The notes beneath the pieces were generated by a model that was given only the letters and a program-made list of their open reading frames with translations, had not been told where the DNA came from and searched no databases. From contig NZ_JACJPL010000026.1 of the NCBI RefSeq assembly GCF_014696065.1, forward strand, positions 434,001 to 498,000: a stretch of DNA of 64,000 nucleotides, read 5' to 3'. Every line of letters starts with the position of its first letter. The stretch's first letter is position 1. Both the position numbers and the translations under genes were made by a program. Positions 1 to 7,574 of this stretch are shown piece by piece. Source of the DNA: Leptolyngbya sp. FACHB-261 (GTDB lineage: Bacteria; Cyanobacteriota; Cyanobacteriia; FACHB-261).

Positions 1-49
1 AACCACGGTTCTGCTACAGGAAGTGGATATTGAAGGAGTGCTGAGCTAA
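1..49 (+). CDS. 3' end of an upstream gene, function unknown
   Basis: An open frame enters from the left edge and ends with TAA at 47-49. The visible C-terminus reads TTVLLQEVDIEGVLS. The stop overlaps the ATG of the next gene by one base (TAATG), which points to translational coupling and a shared operon. Too little is visible to name the product. Confidence 0.5.
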   Translation, partial: TTVLLQEVDIEGVLS

Positions 50-1266
50 TGACTACGCTCGACTCATCATTCCTCATCCCGCAGCTCGATTTAGCAATTG
101 AACGAGTAGTTAAGGGCAATCATGAGATAGGAGAAAGTGATCCTAAAGCTAGGATTTATTCTTGCTTTGCCCTGTTGCTAGCGACGCTGCCGTTCGCCAT
201 GATTCAGATCAATGTTGCGTTAGATCAGAAGGACATCTACAGCTTTTACCTCTGGATTTTCATTGCCTGTATAGTTGCTAGTTTGCCATTACTGGCTGTG
301 GGCTGGGCAGAGAGCCTTGTACCTCCAACTCTGCCGGTACCTGAAAGATTGGCTGATTTAGCAAAAATTGGTTTGGCAAAGCGCTGTGGTCATCAGGGAG
401 ACTGGCACTGGCGCGGCTGGAAAATACGCTATACATTCATTCATAATCCTCATAGCCAAGTACCTGTTATTTTGTTGCATGGTTTTGGTGGCTCCATTGG
501 TCACTGGCGACAAAACATTGTGGCTCTATCTAAACATCACAGTGTTTATGCTTTAGACCTACTGGGCTTTGGTGCTTCGGATAAGCCCGACACTCCCTAT
601 AGTGTGCAACTTTGGGTTGAACAAGTTCACGCCTTCTGGCAAACCTTCGTACAAGTACCGGCCGTTCTGGTTGGCAACTCTATTGGTTCGCTGGTTAGCT
701 TGAGCGAAGCTGCCGTCCATCCAGAGACTGCCTGTGGTGTAGCCATGATTAGTTTGCCAGACACAACCAGTCACAGAGAGACAGTGCCAGCTATTCTGCG
801 TCCGTTGCTGCAGGGTCTTCAGTTCTGCTTACTGTCACCGCTCCTGCTACAACCATTGTTTCACTTGCTGCGACAACCCTGGATGGTTCGTCGATGGGCT
901 GGGCTAGCCTATGCCTGCCAAGAAGCAGTCACCGACGAACTGCTAGAAATTCTTACTGCTCCCGCTCGGGAGAAGGGCGCCGCTAGAGCTTTCTGCGCCA
1001 TCCTCAAAGCTATGGTGAGTCCCCAATTCGGACCCTGTATTCAATCCATTTTGAGCAAGCTTCGGGTTCCATCTCTATTGCTATGGGGCCAACAGGATCG
1101 CATGATTCCCAAGGCGCTAGCTCAACGATTTGTAGTCTACAACCCAGCCTTGCAGCTAGTTGAGCTAGAAAATGCTGGTCACTGTGCGCACGACGAGTGC
1201 CCAGAGCGGGTTAACCAGGAACTCTTGGGCTGGATCCAAACGAGCGTATTACAAGCCACTGCCTAA
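49..1266 (+). CDS. Alpha/beta-fold hydrolase with N-terminal membrane segments
   Basis: A 405-residue alpha/beta hydrolase. The oxyanion region HGFGGSIGHWR sits near residue 145, the nucleophile elbow GNSIG near 221, the acid in WGQQDRMIP near 347 and the catalytic His in AGHCAHDE near 378. The first 90 residues are an extension with two hydrophobic stretches (about 42-60 and 64-87), so the enzyme is probably anchored with its catalytic domain on one membrane face. Cyanobacterial relatives without such an extension are nearer 300 residues. The ATG overlaps the stop of the preceding gene, so it is the second gene of an operon. The substrate cannot be told; ester, haloalkane or epoxide chemistry are all possible for this fold. 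Confidence 0.85.
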   Translation: MTTLDSSFLIPQLDLAIERVVKGNHEIGESDPKARIYSCFALLLATLPFAMIQINVALDQKDIYSFYLWIFIACIVASLPLLAVGWAESLVPPTLPVPERLADLAKIGLAKRCGHQGDWHWRGWKIRYTFIHNPHSQVPVILLHGFGGSIGHWRQNIVALSKHHSVYALDLLGFGASDKPDTPYSVQLWVEQVHAFWQTFVQVPAVLVGNSIGSLVSLSEAAVHPETACGVAMISLPDTTSHRETVPAILRPLLQGLQFCLLSPLLLQPLFHLLRQPWMVRRWAGLAYACQEAVTDELLEILTAPAREKGAARAFCAILKAMVSPQFGPCIQSILSKLRVPSLLLWGQQDRMIPKALAQRFVVYNPALQLVELENAGHCAHDECPERVNQELLGWIQTSVLQATA

Positions 1267-1271
1267 AATAG

Positions 1272-1341
1272 TTCCGGTTGTAGAGTAGTTAAGGGGATTT
1301 GGGTGCGCAAGTGCTCAAATCCTTGGTAGTAACAACCGGAA
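1272..1341 (+). promoter_or_regulatory. Nested inverted repeat in the leader of the HAD gene
   Basis: TTCCGGTTGT (1272-1281) is exactly complementary to ACAACCGGAA (1332-1341). Inside it, GGATTTG (1295-1301) pairs with CAAATCC (1316-1322). The right outer arm contains the only Shine-Dalgarno-like sequence (GGAAAG, about 1338-1343) before the TTG start at 1348, so folding would hide the ribosome binding site. There is no T-run after it, so it is less likely to be a plain terminator. Confidence 0.5.
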
Positions 1342-1347
1342 AGCCCC

Positions 1348-2031
1348 TTGCTAACAGCCCTCCTTTTCGATTTAGATGGAACCCTAGCCAACACAGACCC
1401 CTTACACCTTAGGACCTGGCAGGAAATTCTGGGACAATACGGCATCACAGTCGATGCTGTATTTTACAAAAAACATATCAGCGGGCGCTTGAATCCGGAT
1501 ATTGTGCGGGATCTGTTGCCCCAACTTTCGTTAGAAGAAGGTTTGCGCTTGGCCGATCGGAAAGAAGCTCGCTTCCGTGAGTTGGGAACTGAATTACAGC
1601 CGCTGCCTGGTCTCCTGGAACTGCTGGACTGGGCGAGCCAGCACCAACTATCTCGTGCTCTAGTTACTAATGCTCCGCGTGAGAATGCTCATTTCATGCT
1701 TGGGGTTTTAGGCTTGGAGTATGCCTTCACAACTGTTGTTTTGGCAGAGGAGGCAACAGCTGGCAAACCAGACCCTGCGCCCTATCAGCTTGCCCTTAGT
1801 CGCTTGGGTATAATGCCAGGGCAGGCTTTGGCTTTTGAAGATTCTCAAGCTGGGATTCGTGCAGCAGTGGCTGCTGATATTGCAACTGTTGGCATTGCCT
1901 CAACTCATGAGCCTCAGGTCTTGCAAAAGGCTGGAGCAATGCAGGTCATTCCAGATTTCACAGACCCAAAGCTCGTTGAAATCTTTGCTGCGCTTGGCCT
2001 TGAAATCACCGCTGGAACCAATAGTCTATAA
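1348..2031 (+). CDS. HAD-superfamily hydrolase, beta-phosphoglucomutase-like subgroup
   Basis: A 227-residue HAD phosphatase/phosphomutase of subfamily I. Motif I is DLDGT (residues 8-12, first Asp the nucleophile), motif II is TNA near 110, the motif III Lys lies in GKPDP near 139, and motif IV is FEDSQAG near 160. The helical cap lies between motifs I and II, as in beta-phosphoglucomutase and phosphoglycolate phosphatase (Gph/CbbY). Translation starts at a TTG, with GGAAAG just upstream inside a long hairpin. The 3' end overlaps the convergent acetyltransferase gene by 26 bases. The substrate is not determined; phosphoglycolate or a sugar phosphate are plausible. Confidence 0.85.
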   Translation: MLTALLFDLDGTLANTDPLHLRTWQEILGQYGITVDAVFYKKHISGRLNPDIVRDLLPQLSLEEGLRLADRKEARFRELGTELQPLPGLLELLDWASQHQLSRALVTNAPRENAHFMLGVLGLEYAFTTVVLAEEATAGKPDPAPYQLALSRLGIMPGQALAFEDSQAGIRAAVAADIATVGIASTHEPQVLQKAGAMQVIPDFTDPKLVEIFAALGLEITAGTNSL

Positions 2032-2845
2032 CATCACAAACGGGTTGATAGCCAATAGTTTGATAGATGTGATTCGAAGTTGGATTTGCTAAATCAGCAA
2101 ATAAGAAACAGTGACGCCGACCTGAATCTAGTAAGAATTGACTTAGAGCAGCAACACAGGAGCTCGCGTAACCTTGGCGTCGGTGCTCAGGTGGAGTGTA
2201 GACCAAATTAATTGTTGCTCCATTAGGGGTTGTGAAACCCTTGCTCGCCATTGAAACGGGCACTTCATTCTGCCAGAGCCAAATTGATTGGTTCTTCAAG
2301 CCTCTATCGACAAGCTGTTTAATTTGTGGCGAAATCGGCTCATTTAGCACCTCAAAAAGGGTTTTGCACCAATTGAGCAATAGATCCCGATCAGCTTCGG
2401 TCGCGCAACGCAAATAGCCTGGAACTTTGGTGATTGGCTGGACTTGATCTAGTTGATAAATGCGCAATCGCTCGCCTTGTTCAGGGATCTGTCCTGTAAG
2501 GCTTTGCCAGGCAGAAGCAAAGGTCTGTGCTTCCTGATTGGGACCATGGACTGCAGGAAGTTGTACGAATCGCTTGAGCAAATCTTGAGCAATCAGTGAC
2601 AAGGCTTCAGCGTTAAGTGCTCGCGAAACCACTAGCTTGTTGGGCGGTGTACGTAACGCAACAGCTAAAATTTGCCCTTGGGCTTCAACCAGGGCTAAAT
2701 AGGGTAATTCTGTAAAACGTTCAGGCTGCTGTATCAGGAGGCCTGTAAGACCAAGAATCAGGTTGTGATGTGCTTCGTCTTGCAGTAAATAGTCCTTCGT
2801 CACTGCACAAAATTGACTGACGTCATCAAAATGCACAACTTGCAC
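2006..2845 (-). CDS. GNAT-family N-acetyltransferase
   Basis: About 280 residues. The C-terminal half carries the GNAT acetyl-CoA signature: a beta strand INLVYTPPEHRRQGYASS, with R-R-Q-G-Y-A matching the Q/RxxGxG/A pyrophosphate loop, followed by a helix and NPTSNHIYQTIGYQPV, the usual end of the fold. The N-terminal half looks like a degenerate GNAT repeat, as in the two-domain FR47-like members. I place the start at a GTG (2845) because GGAG lies seven bases upstream; a TTG at 2896 would add 17 residues but has no ribosome binding site. The substrate is unknown. It is convergent with the HAD gene. Confidence 0.82.
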   Translation of the reverse strand: MQVVHFDDVSQFCAVTKDYLLQDEAHHNLILGLTGLLIQQPERFTELPYLALVEAQGQILAVALRTPPNKLVVSRALNAEALSLIAQDLLKRFVQLPAVHGPNQEAQTFASAWQSLTGQIPEQGERLRIYQLDQVQPITKVPGYLRCATEADRDLLLNWCKTLFEVLNEPISPQIKQLVDRGLKNQSIWLWQNEVPVSMASKGFTTPNGATINLVYTPPEHRRQGYASSCVAALSQFLLDSGRRHCFLFADLANPTSNHIYQTIGYQPVCDVIDYWFQR

Positions 2846-2975
2846 TGGGTCACTCCTACCGCACTCTCCACTCCAGCCGCTGCAAGGCAGCTTCAACTTT
2901 GTAAGTCGACTAAAAATCGGCCATGTTAGTCATCGTATTCGTCATCGTACTCAATGGGGAAAGTGCTACAGGATT

Positions 2976-4208
2976 ATGACAGCCGCTCCTCGAATCCTAA
3001 AATCCGTCCGCTTAGCTTGGCTAGAAGGCATTCGCGGCTTCGCGGTCATCTTGATCCTGCTGTATCACTCTCAACTGCTGTTCACAGACTATGCCTTCAC
3101 GCCCAAACCGACAGGTCTATCTGACAACCTAGAGCAGCTGCGCATGGCCTCAGATTATTTAGGAGCAGGTTTCCACGCTTGGCTGAGTATTCCAGGCTGG
3201 TTCGGTTTTCAGTTTGTTGATGTTTTTGTGTTGATCAGTGGTTTCAGCCTCGCGCTTTCGCTCCAGACGAAGCCCCTGCCGCCCATTGCCTTTCTCAAGC
3301 AACGCCTTATGCGTTTGCTCCGGCCGTTCTGGACCGTGGCTTGGCTTGCCTATCCAATTCTGTGGCTGATTGGCACTCTCACCAATAGCTATAGCCCAGA
3401 TGCCTGGCACAGCTTTGCAGGCATTACTTTTCCATTGAGCACAGATTATCGGGGTAGCTTGCTGCTGCCAACTAGTGGCTCTTGGTGGTTTATGCCTCTA
3501 ATCTTTAGCTTTACCCTCTTGTTTCCCTGGCTCTGGAAGTTGCTACACCGTTGGGGACTCTATAACTTGCTACTGGCCAGCACACTACTCACTCTGGCCT
3601 ATCGGTTGCTAGCAGTTTACTGCTTGGGTGGGCACCCTACTTACGTACTCATAGACACGCCTGCTGCTGAACAACCTTTTCAACTCTTTCTCGCTAAACT
3701 CAGCACCTTTGTCTTGAGCATGACAGTTGCCCATCGCTACTGCCAGGGTAAGGGACCACTCTTCTGGAGCCAACCTCAGGCTTTTGTCGTCGGGTTGGTG
3801 CTATATAGTTTGGGCTTTGTCGGTCAGTTTTCTCGGCTAGGTTGGGTCGTTGCCGAGTTATTACTACCCCTCGGTCTAACTTTGTTGTGTATGGTGGTCA
3901 CCCGCCTGTTATGTAAATGGTCCCCTCTACAACACTTCATGCGTTGGCTAGGGGGACACAGCTATAGTTATTTCTTAATCCACAACTTTGTAGTAGACCG
4001 TACGCTGAACCTAGTTGTCCGTGGTGAACTGGAACTGTACTACCAACTGCTACCTGTAATGGTGCTGGTAACCCTTGCTCTTGCAGTTCTAGCTGATAGG
4101 CTGAAGCCGCTGCTGAAGCGCTCCTCAGTCACCCTGATTCGTCACATTGACAACTATTTTAGTCGTTCCGAAAGCAGCCACTTAGCTTCTAAAACCAGCG
4201 ACTTTTAA
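2976..4208 (+). CDS. Acyltransferase 3 family integral membrane protein
   Basis: A 410-residue polytopic membrane protein of the AT3 family (OafA/NodX type), which moves acyl groups onto extracellular carbohydrates. The N-terminus has the family motif LEGIRGFAVILILLYHS, with the catalytic His in YHS near residue 37, followed by about ten hydrophobic segments. The C-terminal segment contains HSYSYFLIHNFVVDR, a typical late AT3 signature. AGGA lies six bases before the ATG. The 3' end overlaps the convergent STAS gene by 20 bases. The acceptor glycan is unknown. It is 3 kb from the Dlt-like acyl locus, so a shared surface polymer is possible but unproven. Confidence 0.85.
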   Translation: MTAAPRILKSVRLAWLEGIRGFAVILILLYHSQLLFTDYAFTPKPTGLSDNLEQLRMASDYLGAGFHAWLSIPGWFGFQFVDVFVLISGFSLALSLQTKPLPPIAFLKQRLMRLLRPFWTVAWLAYPILWLIGTLTNSYSPDAWHSFAGITFPLSTDYRGSLLLPTSGSWWFMPLIFSFTLLFPWLWKLLHRWGLYNLLLASTLLTLAYRLLAVYCLGGHPTYVLIDTPAAEQPFQLFLAKLSTFVLSMTVAHRYCQGKGPLFWSQPQAFVVGLVLYSLGFVGQFSRLGWVVAELLLPLGLTLLCMVVTRLLCKWSPLQHFMRWLGGHSYSYFLIHNFVVDRTLNLVVRGELELYYQLLPVMVLVTLALAVLADRLKPLLKRSSVTLIRHIDNYFSRSESSHLASKTSDF

Positions 4209-4554
4209 GATTTGCGATAGCAGTCTGCTGATCAGTGAAATGAGGAATTACCTCGCTGAGTCCATCTAGATGAAGCGCTAACTGCACCTCAGTACTAGCT
4301 CCAAATAGAGTTAAGCTCCCAGCTTGGAGACAGTATTTTTGAAACACAGAGGCAAGTGCCCTCAGGACAGAACCGTCAACTGAATGAACCCGGCTACAGT
4401 CTAGAAGTAGGTGGCTGTAGCCCCAGTCAATTCTACGCAGCAATGTTTGGCAAATCTCTAAACCAGTAGAGCCATCTATACAAGTAGGCAACGGAACAAC
4501 CACAACATCAATACTGCCGATGTGCTCTACTTGAATTACAGTTGCTGAAGACAT
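4189..4554 (-). CDS. STAS-domain protein (anti-sigma factor antagonist type)
   Basis: A 121-residue single STAS domain, the length of SpoIIAA-like antagonists. The strand-helix pattern is clear, and the segment LLLDCSRVHSVDGSVLRAL matches the region that holds the phosphorylatable Ser in the family (usually D-S-S/T-G; here D-G-S, so S in VDGS is the candidate). Such proteins bind anti-sigma kinases in partner-switching, or serve as soluble regulatory modules. No cognate kinase or sigma factor is adjacent; the upstream neighbour is a 400-base non-coding region. It is convergent with the acyltransferase gene. Confidence 0.8.
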   Translation of the reverse strand: MSSATVIQVEHIGSIDVVVVPLPTCIDGSTGLEICQTLLRRIDWGYSHLLLDCSRVHSVDGSVLRALASVFQKYCLQAGSLTLFGASTEVQLALHLDGLSEVIPHFTDQQTAIANLKSRWF

Positions 4555-4784
4555 AACACTGAGTGCTCATTCATCTGCTGCTATATTGGGCGCTTTAGGA
4601 GCTAGAATCTTCAGTGTTTTCAACCAAACAACGACAAGCGACACTCTGTAAGTACGGATAATAAGGATCAACTCTCGATGCCACCATACGTATAAAATTA
4701 CAAACTTAAAACAAATAGAAATTTGTATCTTCATCCGGATTTTAAAAACATGATTTTCTCAAATCTATTTGAGAGGCAGATATT

Positions 4785-4935
4785 CTGCTGCCGTTCCAGT
4801 GTCATCTGATGCGGTGGGCTTGCAGAGATGGCTGACCTTGGCTCCCGCCTGCCATTTTCGTACTCTCCCTGAAAAGGCTCTTTAGTGAGCGGCAAGGTAT
4901 CGACCGAGGTGAGGTATGGCTCACCTCGTCCTTTT
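4785..4935 (+). ncRNA. Candidate small structured RNA
   Basis: This lies in the 408-base gap 4555-4962. After an AT-rich stretch (4680-4790), TATTCT at 4786-4791 resembles a -10 box. Then comes a GC-richer segment with self-complementary parts: TGCCG near 4794 with CGGCA near 4890, and GCGG-GGGC near 4812 with GCTCCCGC near 4843. It ends in a perfect 9-bp hairpin followed by a T-run. A transcript of about 130-140 bases would result, and no open frame fits. It does not show the conserved loop of the SRP RNA. The 6S RNA or a lineage-specific small RNA is possible, but I cannot assign it. Confidence 0.35.
4905..4935 (+). terminator. Rho-independent terminator
   Basis: CGAGGTGAG (4905-4913) and CTCACCTCG (4920-4928) form a perfect 9-bp stem with a 6-base loop, followed by TCCTTTTTG. 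It lies only 28 bases before the next ATG and no plus-strand protein gene precedes it within 700 bases, so it presumably ends a non-coding transcript. Confidence 0.65.
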
Positions 4936-4962
4936 TGCGGCCAGTTTTTCTAAACTAGAGAT

Positions 4963-7050
4963 ATGCAACGCCCTCTGTGGATCACTGGCCCCAGCCGCAG
5001 CGGCAAGACAGACCGATTGGTTCAGTTTTTTCAGGACCAGCGGCTCTCGTTAACCGCGCGCCAGAGCATCTTGGCCCTCGCGGCTCATCGAGAAAGTCGG
5101 CTCAACCTAGCAGAACGGTTGACAACTGCTACTGACGGACAAGTCACGGTTGCCGACCATACGCCTGTTGGTTTCTTTCAGGCTGAGGTGGTTCTGTTTT
5201 GGCCTCTGCTGGTGCAAAAGCTAGATCTCAAGGCCCAGTTTCCGCTCCCCCTGCATCCTGAAAATGAGCAAGAGCTGGCAACTAGAGTTTGGGCCAAAGG
5301 CTTGGTAGCGCAAGGACCCTTGCGTTTGCCAAACCTGAGTGTAGAGCGTTGTGTTGAACGCCTATTAAGCCTGCTGCAACTGTCGGCCTTTGCGGCAGTG
5401 CCCTTGGCCGACAGCGCGTCGATTCTGGCAACTGGCACCGCAGGGCAAGCGGACTTGTCACCAGAACTATGGGAGCGGGTAGCTCGGGCGCTCGGTCAGT
5501 GGCGGGACTGGTGCTTAGCTCGTGGCCTGCTCACCAACGGCATTGCCACTGAATTGTATTGGCAATATTTGTTGCCTGACGCTAGTTACCAGCAGCAACT
5601 GCTTCGCCGCTACCCTGTGGTTCTAGCCGACGACGTCGACAACTACCCGGCTGTGGCTCGCCAGCTATTTGAGATCATGCTGGAGGGGCGGAGCCGTGCG
5701 GCCTTCAGCTTTAATGTCCATGGTGCAGTGCGCTTGGGCTTAGGCGCAGATCCAGAGTATTTGAGTGACCTGGCAAGCCGTTGTAATGTTGAGCGTTTAG
5801 GCGCCTCGCCAGACCTCTCTCTGTCGGTGGACTTCGGGCCAACCGTCGATTTGATGGTGAGTGATCCCACTGCACCTCTGTCTTTATTACCGGCCCAGTT
5901 TCAAACTATTCAAACCCTCTCACGCTCGACGATGCTGCGCCAGACAGCGGAATGTATCGTGCAAGCTGTACAAGCAGGTGTAGTGCAGCCGCGAGAGATC
6001 GCCATTCTCGGCCCCGGTATTGATGCCATTGGCCGATACGTTCTCACTGAAATTTTGACCCGGGCGGGTATTTCAGTAGAAGTTCTGCATGACCACCGAC
6101 CGCTCAGCCACTTTGCTCCTGTGCGGGCACTATTAACGCTGTGTGCTTTGGTTTACCCTGGCCTGGCTCATCTGGTTGATCGCGATGATGTCGCTCAGAT
6201 GTTAGTGGCCTTAAGCCAACAGCCCAAACAGCCGCATCTGCTCTCGCTCGAACCTGTGATTGATCCGGTGCGTGCTGGTTTACTGGCCGATCACTGTTTT
6301 GATCCGCAGCCAGCGCAGCCTCATCTACTGCTCAGCCAAGCTTACGAACGCTGGGATCGTTTGGGCTACCAGGTTTGCGACTTCTACGATCCCCTCGTGC
6401 AGTGGTTAGACAGCCAGCGGCAACAACAACAGGAGCATTTGTTAGGTAATCCGCCGGTTCTGCTGGACCGGGCGATTCAACGCTTTCTAGAGCCAACTCG
6501 TTTGCCCCTAGAATATAGAACGCTGCTGCGCAAATTTATGGAAACGTCAAGCCACTATTGGCAAGTCGAAGCGCGTTTGAGCCAGGTGGAACCAGAAGCT
6601 CAAGCTACTCATAAGCCCCTGGAAGACTTTATTCAACTCATCCGCAGTGGAGCCATTACTGCAACTCCCTTTCCGGTGCAGCCTTTACAAGCTCAGGCTG
6701 AGGGAGCCGTTACTCTAGCCGCAGTCTTTCAGTATCGAGCAGCTCAACCCTTACATCGCTGGCAGTTCTGGCTAGATTGCGGCTCGCAGTATTGGGGTGA
6801 TGGCGGGGCTGCTGTGCTATTTGGCTACGGTTTATTTCAAAAGCATTGGGACGGGCAACCTTGGACTCCAGCCGATACGGAACAGGCTGAGCAGGCTCGG
6901 TTGCAACGCACCCTTCAGGATTTACTCGGTCGTACGACCGAGCGAGTTTATCTATGCCACAGTGATTTATCCACTAGTGGCCAAGAACAATTTGGGCCTC
7001 TGACCCCACTTGTTGATGCAGTAGCTCCTGTAGAGATGAGTGTTTTATAA
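4963..7050 (+). CDS. Walker-A protein resembling an AddB/RecB-type helicase-nuclease subunit
   Basis: 695 residues. The N-terminus carries a P-loop, GPSRSGKT (residues 9-16), preceded by a beta strand (LWIT), and VVLADDVDNYPAVAR near 208 resembles a Walker B strand followed by a helicase-like acidic loop. Later segments (REIAILGPGIDAIGRYV near 346; ISVEVLHDHRPLSHFAPVRALLTL near 368) have the spacing of the UvrD/AddB second RecA-like domain. No C-terminal PD-(D/E)XK or Fe-S cysteine cluster is evident. I recall cyanobacterial homologues being labelled 'recombinase family protein', which says little. I infer a role in DNA-end processing or repair. AGAG near the ATG is a weak ribosome site. Confidence 0.55.
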   Translation: MQRPLWITGPSRSGKTDRLVQFFQDQRLSLTARQSILALAAHRESRLNLAERLTTATDGQVTVADHTPVGFFQAEVVLFWPLLVQKLDLKAQFPLPLHPENEQELATRVWAKGLVAQGPLRLPNLSVERCVERLLSLLQLSAFAAVPLADSASILATGTAGQADLSPELWERVARALGQWRDWCLARGLLTNGIATELYWQYLLPDASYQQQLLRRYPVVLADDVDNYPAVARQLFEIMLEGRSRAAFSFNVHGAVRLGLGADPEYLSDLASRCNVERLGASPDLSLSVDFGPTVDLMVSDPTAPLSLLPAQFQTIQTLSRSTMLRQTAECIVQAVQAGVVQPREIAILGPGIDAIGRYVLTEILTRAGISVEVLHDHRPLSHFAPVRALLTLCALVYPGLAHLVDRDDVAQMLVALSQQPKQPHLLSLEPVIDPVRAGLLADHCFDPQPAQPHLLLSQAYERWDRLGYQVCDFYDPLVQWLDSQRQQQQEHLLGNPPVLLDRAIQRFLEPTRLPLEYRTLLRKFMETSSHYWQVEARLSQVEPEAQATHKPLEDFIQLIRSGAITATPFPVQPLQAQAEGAVTLAAVFQYRAAQPLHRWQFWLDCGSQYWGDGGAAVLFGYGLFQKHWDGQPWTPADTEQAEQARLQRTLQDLLGRTTERVYLCHSDLSTSGQEQFGPLTPLVDAVAPVEMSVL

Positions 7051-7574
7051 TACAAGTAGGTGTATTTTTAATTACTCTGTCTTGTCGTGTAGATAGGTTC
7101 TATTGCTGCTTATAAAAAAGCAAGCGATAAAGAATTAAATCACAAGCTCTTGTAGCTTTAATCACACGGCAGACTAGTTTTGTTGTGGTTGCCTTTTCTA
7201 GACCTTCACCACAACTTCATAAAGCTCCGACAAAGGCTGTAGAAGCTGGTAGCAATCAAAGCTTTACTGACTAACCTTTCTCAAGATTTAGAGCAAAAAC
7301 CAGAAAGTATATTGTTTTGGTAAAGAGCGTTAAAAGAACTAGAGCAGGCAGATATAAACAAAGGCAACTCGATACAAACAAGAATCACTCCCAGAAGTGA
7401 TTTAAACGTTCTAAAACTAGCTACCCCAGTGATGACTCAAGCTATTTACCCCTAAGGCTATGAGAAGGGGAAGGAGATAATCTGAAGTCATGGTTTGCCT
7501 CTAGCTACCTCATTTTTTCTTCTCAGCGCTATCGCCAAAATTCGACGACGCTGTTCAGGTTATTACAACGAAGC
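7051..7574. other. Intergenic region upstream of the acyl locus
   Basis: This is 524 bases between the P-loop protein and the fatty acyl-AMP ligase, AT-rich compared with its neighbours. It holds one possible broken reading frame (7243-7455). A GC-rich hairpin is not apparent. The last 120 bases are pyrimidine-rich (CTCATTTTTTCTTCTCAG near 7510) and probably include the promoter of the acyl locus, but I could not pick a convincing -35/-10 pair. Confidence 0.4.
7243..7455 (+). pseudogene. Possible remnant of a small gene with an internal stop
   Basis: One frame reads 26 sense codons (LLTNLSQDLEQKPESILFW) to a TAA at 7321-7323, then 43 more (RALKELEQADINKG and on) to a TAA at 7453-7455. A TAG at 7240-7242 closes it on the left. 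The amphipathic, Glu/Lys-rich composition looks protein-like on both sides of the stop, but there is no start codon with a ribosome site. I do not recognise the family; chance is a real alternative. Confidence 0.22.

Noticed and set aside
4785-4900. SRP (4.5S) RNA
   Set aside because: The expected apical sequence with GGAAGGAAGCAGCC-like features is absent, although the length would be similar.
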